Shown here: positions 22,885-33,629 of the stretch, piece after piece
Position numbering within the stretch: the stretch's first letter is position 1
How the letters are laid out: each line of letters opens with the position of its first letter
From: Aegilops tauschii subsp. strangulata
Taxonomy: Eukaryota; Streptophyta; Magnoliopsida; Poales; Poaceae
Assembly: GCF_002575655.3 (NCBI RefSeq)
Contig: NC_053040.3
Span: 152,707,148-152,771,147 of the forward strand
Direction: 5' to 3'
DNA: 64,000 bases
The notes under the pieces: model-generated
Seen by the model: the letters and a program-made list of their open reading frames with translations, nothing else
Told to the model about the DNA's origin: nothing
The model's database searches: none
Made by a program: the position numbers and the translations under genes

Positions 22885-23625
22885 ATGGCGCTCCTGGCTC
22901 CAATAGCGCTCGGAGCGGCCGACGACAACAACGGCGGGCAGTTCACCACGCATCACGTAGTGGACACCCACATGAGGGGGAAGGCCCTCTCGGTGGTGTA
23001 CACGAACTATCCGGTCTCGGTGGAGAGCTCCATCCAAACTATGGAGCAGTTCCTTGCCGAGGCCAAGTACCAAGTGGTCGGCTTCGACCTCGAGTACACC
23101 ATTGGTCGTGCCGGGCACGATCAGAAGGTTGTCGTCGCCCAGTTGTGCGTGCGACATGACGTCCTCGTCTACCACTACCACCTTGCCACAAGGCCTTGCG
23201 AGCGTTTCTCCAGGTTTATCAACAGCTCCGACTACAGTTTCACTACGGTGGACACCACCAACGATCTAAAAGAGCTCAAGGTTCCGGCCTTGAAATGCCC
23301 GAATCTTGTCAACATCCAGCACCACTACAAGGTCTGGGGGAGCGGCAACAACAAACTGAACTCCCTGGTTGACCTCGCCTCAGCCATCATCGACCCCTAC
23401 TACACGAAGATGAAGGAAGAGAGCAAGAAGGACAAGAACGCCTGGCACAGTGTTTGGCATGAGAGACTGGATGAAGAACATGTCAAGTACGCGGCCAACG
23501 ACGCGTACACAAGCTATGAGATGTACAAGCAGATCGTTGGCATGAGGAACTGTCTTCTTCCTGCCCCAGACGAGGGATCAAGCCACATTGCAGTGGCGGG
23601 AGCGTCACAAGAAGTAGATGACTAG
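22885..23625 (+). CDS. DEDDy 3'-5' exonuclease domain protein (RNase D / WRN exonuclease-like)
   Basis: 246 codons, uninterrupted. The protein has the RNase D/Werner-type 3'-5' exonuclease fold signature. Exo I is VVGFDLEY with Asp68 and Glu70. Exo II is TNDLKEL with Asp127. Exo III is YAANDAYTSYEMY with Tyr202 and Asp206, the DEDDy pattern. The complete metal-binding tetrad suggests a competent nuclease acting on 3' ends of DNA or RNA. The start ATGG has a good context (CCAATGG), and a TATA-like box is 70 bp upstream. The length is close to a single exonuclease domain with no helicase or HRDC part. It lies on the plus strand between the CACTA-B arrays and its right end, opposite in direction to the other CACTA ORFs. 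It is probably a captured host-type gene; the exact substrate is unknown. Confidence 0.85.
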   Translation: MALLAPIALGAADDNNGGQFTTHHVVDTHMRGKALSVVYTNYPVSVESSIQTMEQFLAEAKYQVVGFDLEYTIGRAGHDQKVVVAQLCVRHDVLVYHYHLATRPCERFSRFINSSDYSFTTVDTTNDLKELKVPALKCPNLVNIQHHYKVWGSGNNKLNSLVDLASAIIDPYYTKMKEESKKDKNAWHSVWHERLDEEHVKYAANDAYTSYEMYKQIVGMRNCLLPAPDEGSSHIAVAGASQEVDD

Positions 23626-23759
23626 ACGATTGTTTCTCCTACTTTAGAATGCATGCAGTTGTTGATTGAGGTGTGTGCGAATGATCTGTATAGTCACTTA
23701 TGTAATTGGATGTTTATTTCAGTTATATATATATATACATGTTATTCTACTGTAGACAT

Positions 23760-24185
23760 AGCAAATCACACGGCTTATTAGCAGCAATCGTCTGTGTTAT
23801 TATTGGTCTTCACACACATTTCTGATTACGGACCTATTTGTCGTGTATCACACACATCTTGTTCAGTTCAACCGTTTCCATTGTGTTGCCTAATCACACA
23901 CAGTTCATCCTAGTGAACCGTATGCTGTATATCGCAGACACCTTCATCTGGCTGCCCGTTTCTTTTGTTCCTCCTCATCCCGAATAGTTAATTGAACTGA
24001 ACCGTATGCCCTGCATCGCACATGCAACTAAAATCTGAACCGTGTTTGATGCATCCGTCATCGCAAACGTTTTGCACCTTTTTTGACTGGTTTTTTACAC
24101 CACCGTTTGTGATTATGGCATCGCACACAGTTTCGTCGAAGGGTCTCTGATCGTAGTGTCGTGTTTGGCCCATCCTGAAGTAGTG
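23760..24185 (-). repeat. CACTA-B right subterminal region and terminal inverted repeat
   Basis: CGCACAC/AACCGT motifs are spaced as in CACTA-A, and the final 16 bp form the terminal inverted repeat. The following CAT (24186-24188) would be one copy of the 3-bp target duplication. Confidence 0.8.
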
Positions 24186-25246
24186 CATGTGCTCGTCCAG
24201 AGACACAAAATTGTCACCGGGATCCCCAAACAGTTGTTTATAATAATTAAAGATATACAATTTTAGGTTCTCGTGTCCTACAGTTGTACCATCATCCTGC
24301 TCAAGCTGGAAATTTTTCTTCTTTTTGTGTTTTCCATTTGCAATCATATGGAAAAACTGGGTATTGTCGTCCCCTTGGACGATCTGCCGCACTTTAGCTC
24401 TAAGTGCCCATTTCATCTGTTCTTTTCTGAGAAGCTCTCACAATCTCTACTCAGCCTCCGTTTTAGATGCCCGTTCATCTACATATAATAAAATGGATTC
24501 GGCCTTTAGATCAAGTTCATTTATAAGGTCTATAAACCTATCCTTTTCAACCTTATAAATTCTACTTTCATTTTAGCCCAGTTCCTCAGGAACTACCTCA
24601 GGTGCCTAATCTTATTTTTGCCATCGCTCAGTATTCGACCTCCCTCCTATGGCCTTAGCCCATTCCGGGCAATTAGATCAATGAAGCCCTTTCTGTCAAA
24701 CCATGCTAGTTCGAAAGAAAAGACTTTCTTATTTCCCGCATGTGTCGCTTCCCCAAAGTCAACAAGCCGCAGGGTGTGATTGGAAATTCCTCTCTGTAAA
24801 GCTTGTACAGTCACCAAAGGAAACTGGTGTTCCATTCAATACTGGTGAGAACTCGATCCAACTTCTCATAAGTTGGATTCGGTAGTGTGTTTGCCCAAGT
24901 AAACTTTGTGCCTGAGAGTTCTATCTCTCTCAGGTCTAGACTTTTGATGACAATGTTAAACATGAATGATCATCTCCCATCAAAGTTATTGTTATTCTTT
25001 TCGTCTCTCCTCCTAATAATGTTAAAATCACCACCAATCAGGACTAGTAATCTCTCATCCCCACAAAGACATAGAAGGTCTGCTAGGAAGTCCAGCGTTA
25101 GCTATGGTTGAGCGGCTCCATATACTACAACTAGGGCTCATTGGAACCCATCAACCTTCGAGCGGGTTTTGTGATTCGGGAAATATAAATATTCTGATTT
25201 ATGTGGACTCACGACAGCATTTTTCCAATCAATTAACAGTGACAGT
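24186..25246 (-). pseudogene. LINE (L1-type) ORF2 fragment
   Basis: On the minus strand, in several frames, the remains of a non-LTR retrotransposon ORF2 can be read. Around 25100-24950 is an endonuclease segment with a GGDFN-like core. Next comes TYEKLDRVL-like sequence, then at 24835-24647 a segment with SNHTLRLVDFGEATH (family form SDHTPLL, so the His-Asp site is mutated). At 24416-24190 is the linker before reverse transcriptase (GDDNTQFFHMIANGKHKKK). Frameshifts and stops are common. Both ends are insertion breakpoints: CACTA-B at 24185 and G1 at 25247. Confidence 0.8.
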
Positions 25247-26627
25247 TGATACGTCTCCGTCGTATCTACTTTTCCGAACGCTTTTCCTCTTGTTTTGGAC
25301 TCTAATTTGCATGATTTGAATGAAACTAACCCGGACTGACGCTGTTTTTAGCAGAACTACCATGGTGTTGTTTTTTGTGCAGAAATAAAATTTCTCAGAT
25401 TGGAACGAAAATTACTTGAGCCAAGAACCACCGGAGGGGGGCCCTGGGTGAGCACAACCCACCAGGGCGTGCCCCCCCCCCCCCGCGCGCCCAGGTGGGT
25501 TGTGCCCACCTGGTGGCCCCGCAGAGCCTGAATCCAACTCCATAAATACCTATTTTTCCAAAAAAATGGGGGAGGAAGAATTATCTGATTTCTCGATAAG
25601 GAGCCGCCGCTACCTCCTGTTCTTCATCGGGAGGCCAGATCTGGAGTCCGTTTTGGGCTCCGAAGAGGGGGATTTTCGATCTTCATCATTACCAACCCTC
25701 CTTCATCGCCAATTCCATGATGCTCCCCACTGTGAGTGATTAATTCCTTCGTAGGCTCGCTGGTCGGTGAGGAGTTGGATGAGATTCATCATGTAATCGA
25801 GTTATTTTTGTTAGGGCTTGATCCCTAGTATCCACTATGTTCTGAGATTGATGTTGATATGACTTTGCCATGATTAATGCTTGTCACTTTGGGCCCGGGT
25901 GCCATGATTTCAGATCTGAACCGTTTACGTTATCACCATTATATCTATGTTCTAGATCCGATCTTGCAGGTTATATTTTCCTATTAGGTGTTATGATCCG
26001 TAAACCCCGGAGTGACAGTATTCGGGATACTTTCCGATGATGACCGTAGTTTGAGGAGTTCATGCATTCACTATGTGTTAATGCTTTGTTCCGGTTCTCT
26101 ATTAAAAGAAGGCCTTAATATCCCTTTGTTTCCATATGGACCCCGCTGCCACGGGAGGGTAGGACAAAAGATGTCATGCAAGTTCTTTCCATAAGCAGGT
26201 ATGACTATTTACGGAATACATGCCTACATTCTATTTATGAACTGGAGCTAGTGCCGTATCGCCCTAGGTTATGACTGTTATATGATGAATATCATCCAAC
26301 GAATACATTGATCCAATGCCTATGAATTTCTCTTATATTGTTATTACTAAGTTACTACTGCTATTTTTATTGTTACACTTGCTACAAAAATTATTGCTAT
26401 CACTATTACTGTTACTATTGTTGTTGCTACTACTATCAAAACTATCATACTACTTTGCTACTGATCACTTTGCTGGAGATAATTAATCTCCAGGTGTCGT
26501 TGAATTGACAACTCAGCTGCTAAAACTTGCAAACATTCTTTGGCTCCCCTTGTGTCGAATCAATAAATTTGGGTTGAATACTCTACCCTTGAAAACTGTT
26601 GCGATCCCCTATACATGTGGGTTATCA
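25247..26627 (+). repeat. G1 5' LTR
   Basis: TGATACGTCTCCGTCG...GGGTTATCA, 1381 bp. It contains a 13-C run (25472-25484) beside GTGGGTTGTGCCCACC-type inverted sequence, a TATA box CCATAAATACC at 25540-25550, an ACT-rich stretch at 26341-26460, and a hairpin CTGGAGA-TAATTAA-TCTCCAG at 26473-26493 near the 3' end. Confidence 0.85.
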
Positions 26628-26638
26628 AGACATTTTTC

Positions 26639-26656
26639 TGGCGTCGTTGCCGTGGA
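26639..26656 (+). other. G1 primer binding site (tRNA-Asp type)
   Basis: TGGCGTCGTTGCCGTGGA lies 11 bp after the LTR. It differs at two positions from TGGCGCCGTTGCCGGGGA, which is complementary to the 3' end of plant tRNA-Asp. G5 has the same site at 60684. Confidence 0.75.
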
Positions 26657-26702
26657 GCATAGCTATATTTTTTGAGTCACTGATTATTATCAATTTATCA
26701 CA

Positions 26703-26858
26703 ATGAAGAATCCGAAGTATACTAAGACTAAGATATTTCCCTCTAAAATGAGGGGAGGTAAGGAACTGCCATCTATCTCTACACTTGATTCACTTTCTAT
26801 TTTGAGTAAACTTGCAACACCACCACATGCTATTAATTCTGATATGTCGCAAGTTATT
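26703..26858 (+). pseudogene. G1 gag, N-terminal piece
   Basis: 52 codons from an ATG (MKNPKYTKTKIF...) to the LARD insertion point at 26858/26859. The frame continues exactly in phase at 38103 (GAT GAT GCT) after the TTATT target duplication. It has a short basic N terminus and would be the start of the Gag coat protein. Confidence 0.75.
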
Positions 26859-29800
26859 TGTAACGCCCCGGATTCGATGCGCCAGGTGTCATCCAGTTAT
26901 TCGCCGTTGCTGCCATGTCATTTGCTTACGTGTTGCATTTTGCCATGTCATCACCTACATTGCATCATCATGTTTTCAAAACTTGCATCCGGTCCTTTTC
27001 CCCGTTGTCCGTTTCGCGATCCGACACTCTCCCTCGCGCCCGTCGCCCCTCTCAGACCTTGTTTCGTGAGCGGGAGAAAAACGTTCTCGGAATGGGCCGA
27101 AATTTTCCGAGTGGCCTTGGTATAGCACCGACAGACCGCCCGTCAAATTTTGTTCCATTTGAGGTCGTTTGATGCCCCAACGGTTAACCGCGTTGCCCGA
27201 AACCCCTCTCTCTTTGCAGCCCAGCACCCCTCCACCACAGCCCACTAACCCAGCAAAACCCCCTCCATGCTCTCGGTCGTTCGATCACGATCGTGTGGGC
27301 GAAAACCGCACCCGATTTGGACTCTCCTAGCTCCCTCTACCTATATATATGTGACCCTCCCCGAAATTTTCGCGCAGATGAACTCTAGCCCTCTCCCTCC
27401 TCGCGCCGCCGGACATGTCCGCGCCATCGCCGGACGCGTCCACCGCCGCCAGCCACGTCGCCTGGCCAATCCCGGGGCAACACGTCATCGCCGCCGTCGC
27501 CCGCAGCCAACCGGCGCCCTCCACGTCACCACGCAGCCTCCCTCCGCCGCCGCAGGCCCGCGGGGCCCGGATCAGGCCCTCCGCCTCCAACGCCGCCGTC
27601 CACGTCAGCCCCGGTCGCCGAGTCCTCCGCCGCCGTTCGCCGAGCTGCCGCGCCGCCCCGCGCCCTCCGCCGACCGCCGCCTCCGCCCCCCCTCGTCGCC
27701 GGCCGTCGTCCCGGCCGGATCCGTCGTCGGTCGCCTCCGGCCACCGCTCGCCGTCGCCGTCTCCGGCCGGATCCGGCGAGATCCGGCCCGGAACCGCAGG
27801 GTGGACGAGATCCACCAGGAGCCCATCCAAACGGCATCCCCGCGCCCGGATCCCTCCGTCCCGGATTCACCTCGTCCCGTTGACTTTTCCCGGAGGGTAT
27901 ATTTTCTCCATGTCCCGAAGTTTTCAACATTTTGTTGCCATGTTCATTGCATCATATCTCCATGACCATAGCTCAGATTCATGCATATGATATATCAAAA
28001 TGTTAATTGTGAGATTCTCTTTATTTTGTTCCATTGTGCCATGCTTGTTTGAGTTCATCTTGATGCCTAATCATCGTTGAAAGAGTGATATATGATGCTA
28101 TCTGCTGTCTGTTAACAGAACTTGATGATTTGTCTTTTTCATTGCATTTTGTGTGTGCATCCTATGAGCTTGATGTCTATATGAATTTTGTACTTCATCA
28201 TGCCATCTTTACAGTGGTGCTTGTCTTGTATTTTTGTGATCTATGTGGTTACTAGCACAAGCATGCAAAGTAGCCTCCATGATGTTGCTGATTTCGGTGA
28301 CAGCCATTTCTGCCAAGTCTGTACCTGTATCATTGTGATGCCATGTTAACCTGCTTCTACCATGAGTTCCATGCATAATCTGGAGATGTTCACTCAGGAT
28401 GTTTTGTTATACATGTTATGCTCTATCCATCTATGCCCTCGGTTGTATTTATAGCCTGTTGTATCTTGTTGCAAACTTGCTCTTAAATTGCTAAATAATG
28501 TTGTTGTCAGCCTGTTAACATGAAGTTCAGTTTTGACATGTGTTTTGCTAGTGATCCATGCACCCTATGAACTTGCTCTTGCCACGCTTAGCTTCACATT
28601 TATGCCATCTTACTGTTGGATGCCTTCGCATGTCATGAAACGCTTTGTCATGAGTGATTTTAGCTCGCAAAAATGCCTTCGTAATTCTGTTTATGTCATG
28701 CTCAGTTTTTCTGCAAAGTCTGAATCCGTTTGTGAAACTTGCTATGTTTATATGGGTGCCATCATATCTTCTGTACCTTTTTTGCTCGTGATTAGTAAGG
28801 GACTTTTGTTATATGCAATTAGTATATTCATGCCATTCCTTTTTTTCTATGATATATTCATGTAGCATGTTGTTTTGTTGCTCTAAATATTGCAACCTGA
28901 TGTTATTTCTGTCATGTCCAGTGATTTTCTGCCAAGTCTGTGAATCTGTTATTAATTGCAATCTTGCCATGTCTTTTTGAGCATGTTCTAGTGGTATCTG
29001 GAGATAGCTCATTGTTCATGTTTTGTAATGCTTTACCTGTGCATCATGCTCATGCCTTTTGTTTTCATGTTGAGGTGCTGTAGCATATTTTCATAATGCT
29101 TGCAAGATGCCTAGTTGCTGTTTTGGACAGATTGTTGCTATATCTTGTTTGGAGTGTATGTGTTGCACCGTTGCTCCGTTTTGAGCATGCTCTATATGAA
29201 ACTTCCTTAGTTTTGCATGTAGTTTCATATTATCATGTTTCATCCTTGTTTTGAGGTATTTTCTTGATGTTTGGATGCATTTTGCATCAATGCCATGTTT
29301 AACTTGTTTTGCTCATATCTTCTAGGCCGTAGCTCCGAACTAAATGATCTTTATATGTAACTTGACTAGAATTTCGTGTAGATCATCATGGTGCATCTTA
29401 ACTTGCTGTTTAACAATTTGAAAATAAGGTTTATTCAGATCTGGGCTAATTTCGAAATTTGCATATGGGGATTTCCCGGAATTGTTATAGGTTGTTTCCG
29501 GCCTCATTTAAACTTGCTTTGATGTGTTGTCTTGTATGCATCATCTCTTGCCATGAGTAGCTTCATGTAGCCGTGTCATGCATCATACTTGGTTGAGCAT
29601 CATGCCTTGTTATGTGTTGTGTGTTTACCTTGTTGTTTGCTTCTTTCCGGTTGTGCTCCTCGTTAGTTCCTGTTTCGTTGCGCTGGTGAGGATTCGTTCG
29701 TCTTCGTGGCTTCATCTTCTTCATGGACTCGTTCTTCTTCCTAGCGGGATTTCTGGCAAGATGACCGTCACCTTGCATCTCATTACTATCATTGCTATGC

Positions 29801-31041
29801 TAGTTGCTTCGTTCTATCGCTATGCTGCGCCACCTATCACTTGCTCTTCAAGCCTCCCAAATTGCCATGAAACCACCTCTAACCTTTGTCACCCTTCCTA
29901 GCAAACCATTGTTTGGCTATGTTACCGCTTTTTGCTCATACCCTCTTATAGCGTTGTTAGTTGCAGGTGAAGATGAAGTTTGCTCCGTGTTGGATTATGT
30001 TTATGTTGGGATATCACAATATCTCTTATTTAATTAATGCATCTATATACTTGGTAAAGGGTGGAAGGCTTGGCCTTATGCCTGGTGTTTTGTTCCACTC
30101 TTGCCGCCCTAGTTTCCGTCATACCGGTGTTATGTTCCTTGATTTTGCGTTCCTAACGCGGTTGGGTGTTATGGGGACCCCTTGATAGTTCGCTTTGAAT
30201 AAAAGTGCTCCAGCAAGGCCCAACCTTGGTTTTACCATCTGCCTATCACCTATTTCTTTTCCCTTGGGAGTCGCGCTCCCGAGGGTCATCTTTATTTTAA
30301 CCCCCCCCCCCCAGGCCAGTGCTTCTCTAAGTGTTGGTCCGAACTGAGTAGACTACGGGGCCCCCTCGTGGAAACTCGAGGTCTGGTTTTACTCGTAGGA
30401 TGTCTCATCCGGTGTTCCCCTGAAAATGAGATATGTGCAACTCCTATCGGGACTGTCGGCACATCGGGCGGTTTTACTGGTCTTGTTTTACCATTGTCGA
30501 AATGTCTTGTAAACCGGGATTCCAAGACTGATCGGGTCTTCCCGGGAGAAGGAATATCCTTCGTTGACCGTGAGAGCTTATAATGGGCTAAGTTGGGACA
30601 CCCCTGCAGGGTATAAACTTTCGAGAGCTGTGCCCGCGGTTGTGTGGCAGATGGGAATTTGTTAATGTCCGGTTGTAGAGAACTTGACCCTCAACTTAAA
30701 TAAAACGCATCAACCGCGTGTGTAGCCGCGAGAGCGATTTAGCTTGTTTTGGAGTTCTTCTTCTGCTTCTTCTTCGATCAGGGGATAGGTTCCAGGTCGG
30801 CAGCCTGGGCTAGCAGGGTGGATGTCGTTTGAGCTTCTGTTTATGTTTCATCCGTATCGGATGTTGTTCTCATGTATATTGATGTAGTCTTGCGGCATTT
30901 GTATGCCTTGTATGTATCCCCATCTTTTATGTAATGTTGATGTAATGATATCCACCTTGCAAAAGCGTCTTCAAGATGCGCTTCTATCCTTGGTGGGACC
31001 TTCGAGTTCCTTTAGGATAGGGTCGCATCTTGGGCGTGACA
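26859..31041 (+). repeat. LARD 5' LTR
   Basis: TGTAACGCCCCGGATTCGAT...CTTGGGCGTGACA. TATA-like TATATATAT is at 27342-27350, followed by a 550-bp GC-rich leader (to about 27900) with only compositionally biased open frames. AT-rich TTGCCATGT-type sequence then runs to about 30000, and a 12-C run is at 30301-30312. Relative to the 3' LTR it lacks about 316 bp near 30730. Confidence 0.9.
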
Positions 31042-31044
31042 AGT

Positions 31045-31056
31045 TGGTATCAGAGC
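31045..31056 (+). other. LARD primer binding site (initiator tRNA-Met type)
   Basis: TGGTATCAGAGC begins 3 bp after the 5' LTR, the standard plant iMet primer site. Confidence 0.9.
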
Positions 31057-31199
31057 CTCGACCGACCACAGGAGCCCCTTGATTGATTGTAGTTGGCCAT
31101 TGTTGAGTCTAGAAAAAACTATTTCTGAGTCTAGTTATATCGGAGAGTAAGGATTCTTTTTACTCCTCAGCCCCTTCGTCGCTCTGGTGAGAAATCTTG

Positions 31200-33610
31200 A
31201 CGTAGGTGTTTTGAACTACTTCTCTTCCCCTTCAATTTTTTCTTTAGGATCACGCGGTTAGTTTTTTTGTTCGTTGTCCATTCTCTTTTCAATCCGACGC
31301 ATTTCTCTTCGAGTGGTTTCGATCCTTGTCATCTTTTGCAAGATCAATCCTCAGCTCTTTTCAATTGATGTTGTTTCCCTGTCCGAAGTTGTCCTTGTTT
31401 TTTCCACCCGCCCACCCATCTCCTTCTCGGAACCGGAGTCCGAAATCGAGTATCCATCCTACTCGTGCGAAGCTTTTGCATTTTCTCCTCAATCATTTCA
31501 ACCGGCGCTTCTCTATTCAATTATTCGTCGTTACAGTTGCCTGTGTTTTTCCCACCCTCCCATCCCCTTTTATTCCCGGAGTCTGAGCCTCTATTCGAGC
31601 ATCAATTTCATTCGTGCGGAGTATCTTCAGTTTTCCTCAATTGTATCAACCAGTGAATTCTCGCCTAGTTAATCAATGTTCGTCTCATTTCCTTTTCCGG
31701 TGGATCCAATTCAAGTTTTCGGTGTTGATCGTATTCTTTTCCTTGACCAAAGTGTTTTCCCCTTGCTCGTTCCTCCTTTCACCATCCTATTATCCCGGAG
31801 TCTTGAAGACATCTCAGAAGATTCGTGTTTGCTTCCATCTAATTCGAGCTTGTCACCTCATTCAAATCTTTCAATCGTTCCGGTGCATCATTTCTCATTC
31901 GACTATCCTTTTCCAACGGTGTTTCTTTTCAGTGGGCCCTAACCCACAGGTCTTTCCCAGGATCTTACCCGACTCTTCTAATTTTCCCGGAGTTATTCTC
32001 AAACTCTTTTCCAAGTTGACGTAAGAATGAATTTCATCAGTTAGATGCCTTTCCAAGATCGATTTCAAAATATTTTCATTGTTGGCTCAACCTCGTCGCT
32101 TTTCATTCTCCCGGAGTATTTCAACAATTTTGCTGTTATTTCTCGTCGTCATTCTCAACATTTGAAGACTGAAGTAGAATTTTTCTTAAATCTTGTCCGT
32201 TCTCTCGGAAATTCGCGGTGCTAGCTCGATGGTTATCCTATTAAATTTTTACAAGTCGTGCAATTATTTTCACCCATCCGGAGTATTTCAGGAGTTGTTT
32301 TCCGTCTCAATGATCCGGAGGCCTCCATTTCGGAATATTTCTTCGTTCTAAGTTTTCAAATCCGTTCTGCGATTATTCTATATTCATGCATTTTCGTTCG
32401 TCTCCATATTCCTCCGGTGCTTTGCTCTTTAATCAGTTTGCGATCTCTTCGTTCTCTTGTCTCTAGATTCCCTCAAGTATCTTCATGCTTTTCTAATTCT
32501 TTCCGGTGATTCATTCTCTTCTCGTCATTCGTTTCAATTCCTATGGTGGCTCGTTCAAGATTCTTTCTGTTGTTATCATATCAATTCATTCGTTCTTTCC
32601 AGCCCTACCGGTGGTTCACGAAGACTTTCTCAAGTTTTGCGCTATATCCCCCCTTAATCTTTCCAACGAGAATAAGTAGTATGCAAATCCATTGTTTCTC
32701 ATCAGCTTAATTGGTGGAGGATAAGCATAACATAATCCTTATTCTTCTTTCTTCAAGTGGTTTTATCTCTTCTCTTCGGAGATTGTTCATCTTATCACAT
32801 TCTCGGTTCAAAGTGTTTTCATCTTTTCTTTTCCGGAGTTCTAAGCTTCTCGCCGATTTCGTCGTGAACCTCCATCCAAATCATCGCAACGCTCTAATCT
32901 TATCCCTTTCATCCTTCAATTTTATCTCGTCATTCTTTTGTTACCGGAGTTCATCACGGTGGCTCGTCATGATTTAATTCATTCTTCAAGTGTTCATCAA
33001 GATTCTTGTAGGCGTAGCTAAAGTATCTTCTTCTTGCTTCTCAAAGTGCAATTAATTCTCCATATTCTTCTGAAGTGGAGTTTTGCATTTCCTCGTTCTT
33101 CTCACTTTTTCAATCTTTTCCGTTGTGGTAGGTTACCACCTCATAATTTTGAGATGTTATCCATAAGTCCACAACAAGCTTATTCTTTTGTTGTTGAATT
33201 TCCAACAACTCTGTTCAATGTTTTCTTCTAAGGATGCTCTCTATTGCATTCATGGTAGAAGTTGTCATCTTCTTCCCTGTTCTTCTCATTCCACTCTTTC
33301 AAGTCTTCCGGAGGTTTTGTGTTGTTCCTCAAGTCAAGTATCGTTCCATTTCTCAAGTTCATGTTCTATTCTTTCCTTGTTCAGCCGGAGTGCTGCATAA
33401 ATTCCTTCGTTATTATTCCTTTTCTATCTTGTCCTAACCGGAGTGGTTCCAAATTCAGCCTTATTCCTTGAGCTTTTGCTTCTTGTCTCATTCAACATTC
33501 CTCTTTCCTACTCGAGTGTTCTTGACTTTGTTCATCCTCACTGTTTTGTTCTTATTTCACCTCATCCCTTTTTCCTTCCGTCTCGGTCCTAAGATCTCGG
33601 GACGATATCT
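31200..33610 (+). repeat. Pyrimidine-rich LARD body with spaced TCCGGAGT motifs
   Basis: The plus strand is strongly pyrimidine-rich. CCGGAGT, or CCGGTG/CCGGAGG variants, recurs about 14-15 times at irregular 60-200 bp spacing, usually after TTC or TCC (for example near 31430, 31577, 31795, 31987, 32112, 32279, 32836, 32945, 33392, 33440). Open frames are Ser/Phe/Leu-rich composition artefacts. No protein domain was recognised. Confidence 0.65.
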
Positions 33611-33629
33611 CTTGTTAGTGGAGGAGTGT

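Larger units (their letters stand above)
9007..24185. mobile_element. CACTA-B: non-autonomous CACTA carrying an exonuclease gene
   Basis: The right terminus at 24170-24185 reads CATCCTGAAGTAGTG, the complement of CACTACTTCAGGATG. The preceding subterminal region is the same family as CACTA-A. Shared order with CACTA-A: about 500-bp tandem array (11100-13458), 36-bp minisatellite (20375-20505), small ORFs, then the common right end. The left terminus was not found; 9007 is only the end of CACTA-A. R1 (13464-20211) is inserted between the two arrays. No transposase frame is present. Confidence 0.65.

Noticed and set aside
27267..27990. Pro/Arg-rich open frames of 190-230 codons in the LARD 5' LTR (and 34038-34752 in the 3' LTR)
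   Set aside because: Several overlapping frames on both strands are open at once because of GC-rich composition, and they differ between the two LTRs through frame-changing indels. They are treated as leader sequence.
31274..33471. Many Ser/Phe-rich open frames of 60-136 codons
   Set aside because: They follow from the pyrimidine bias of the LARD body and show no protein-like pattern.
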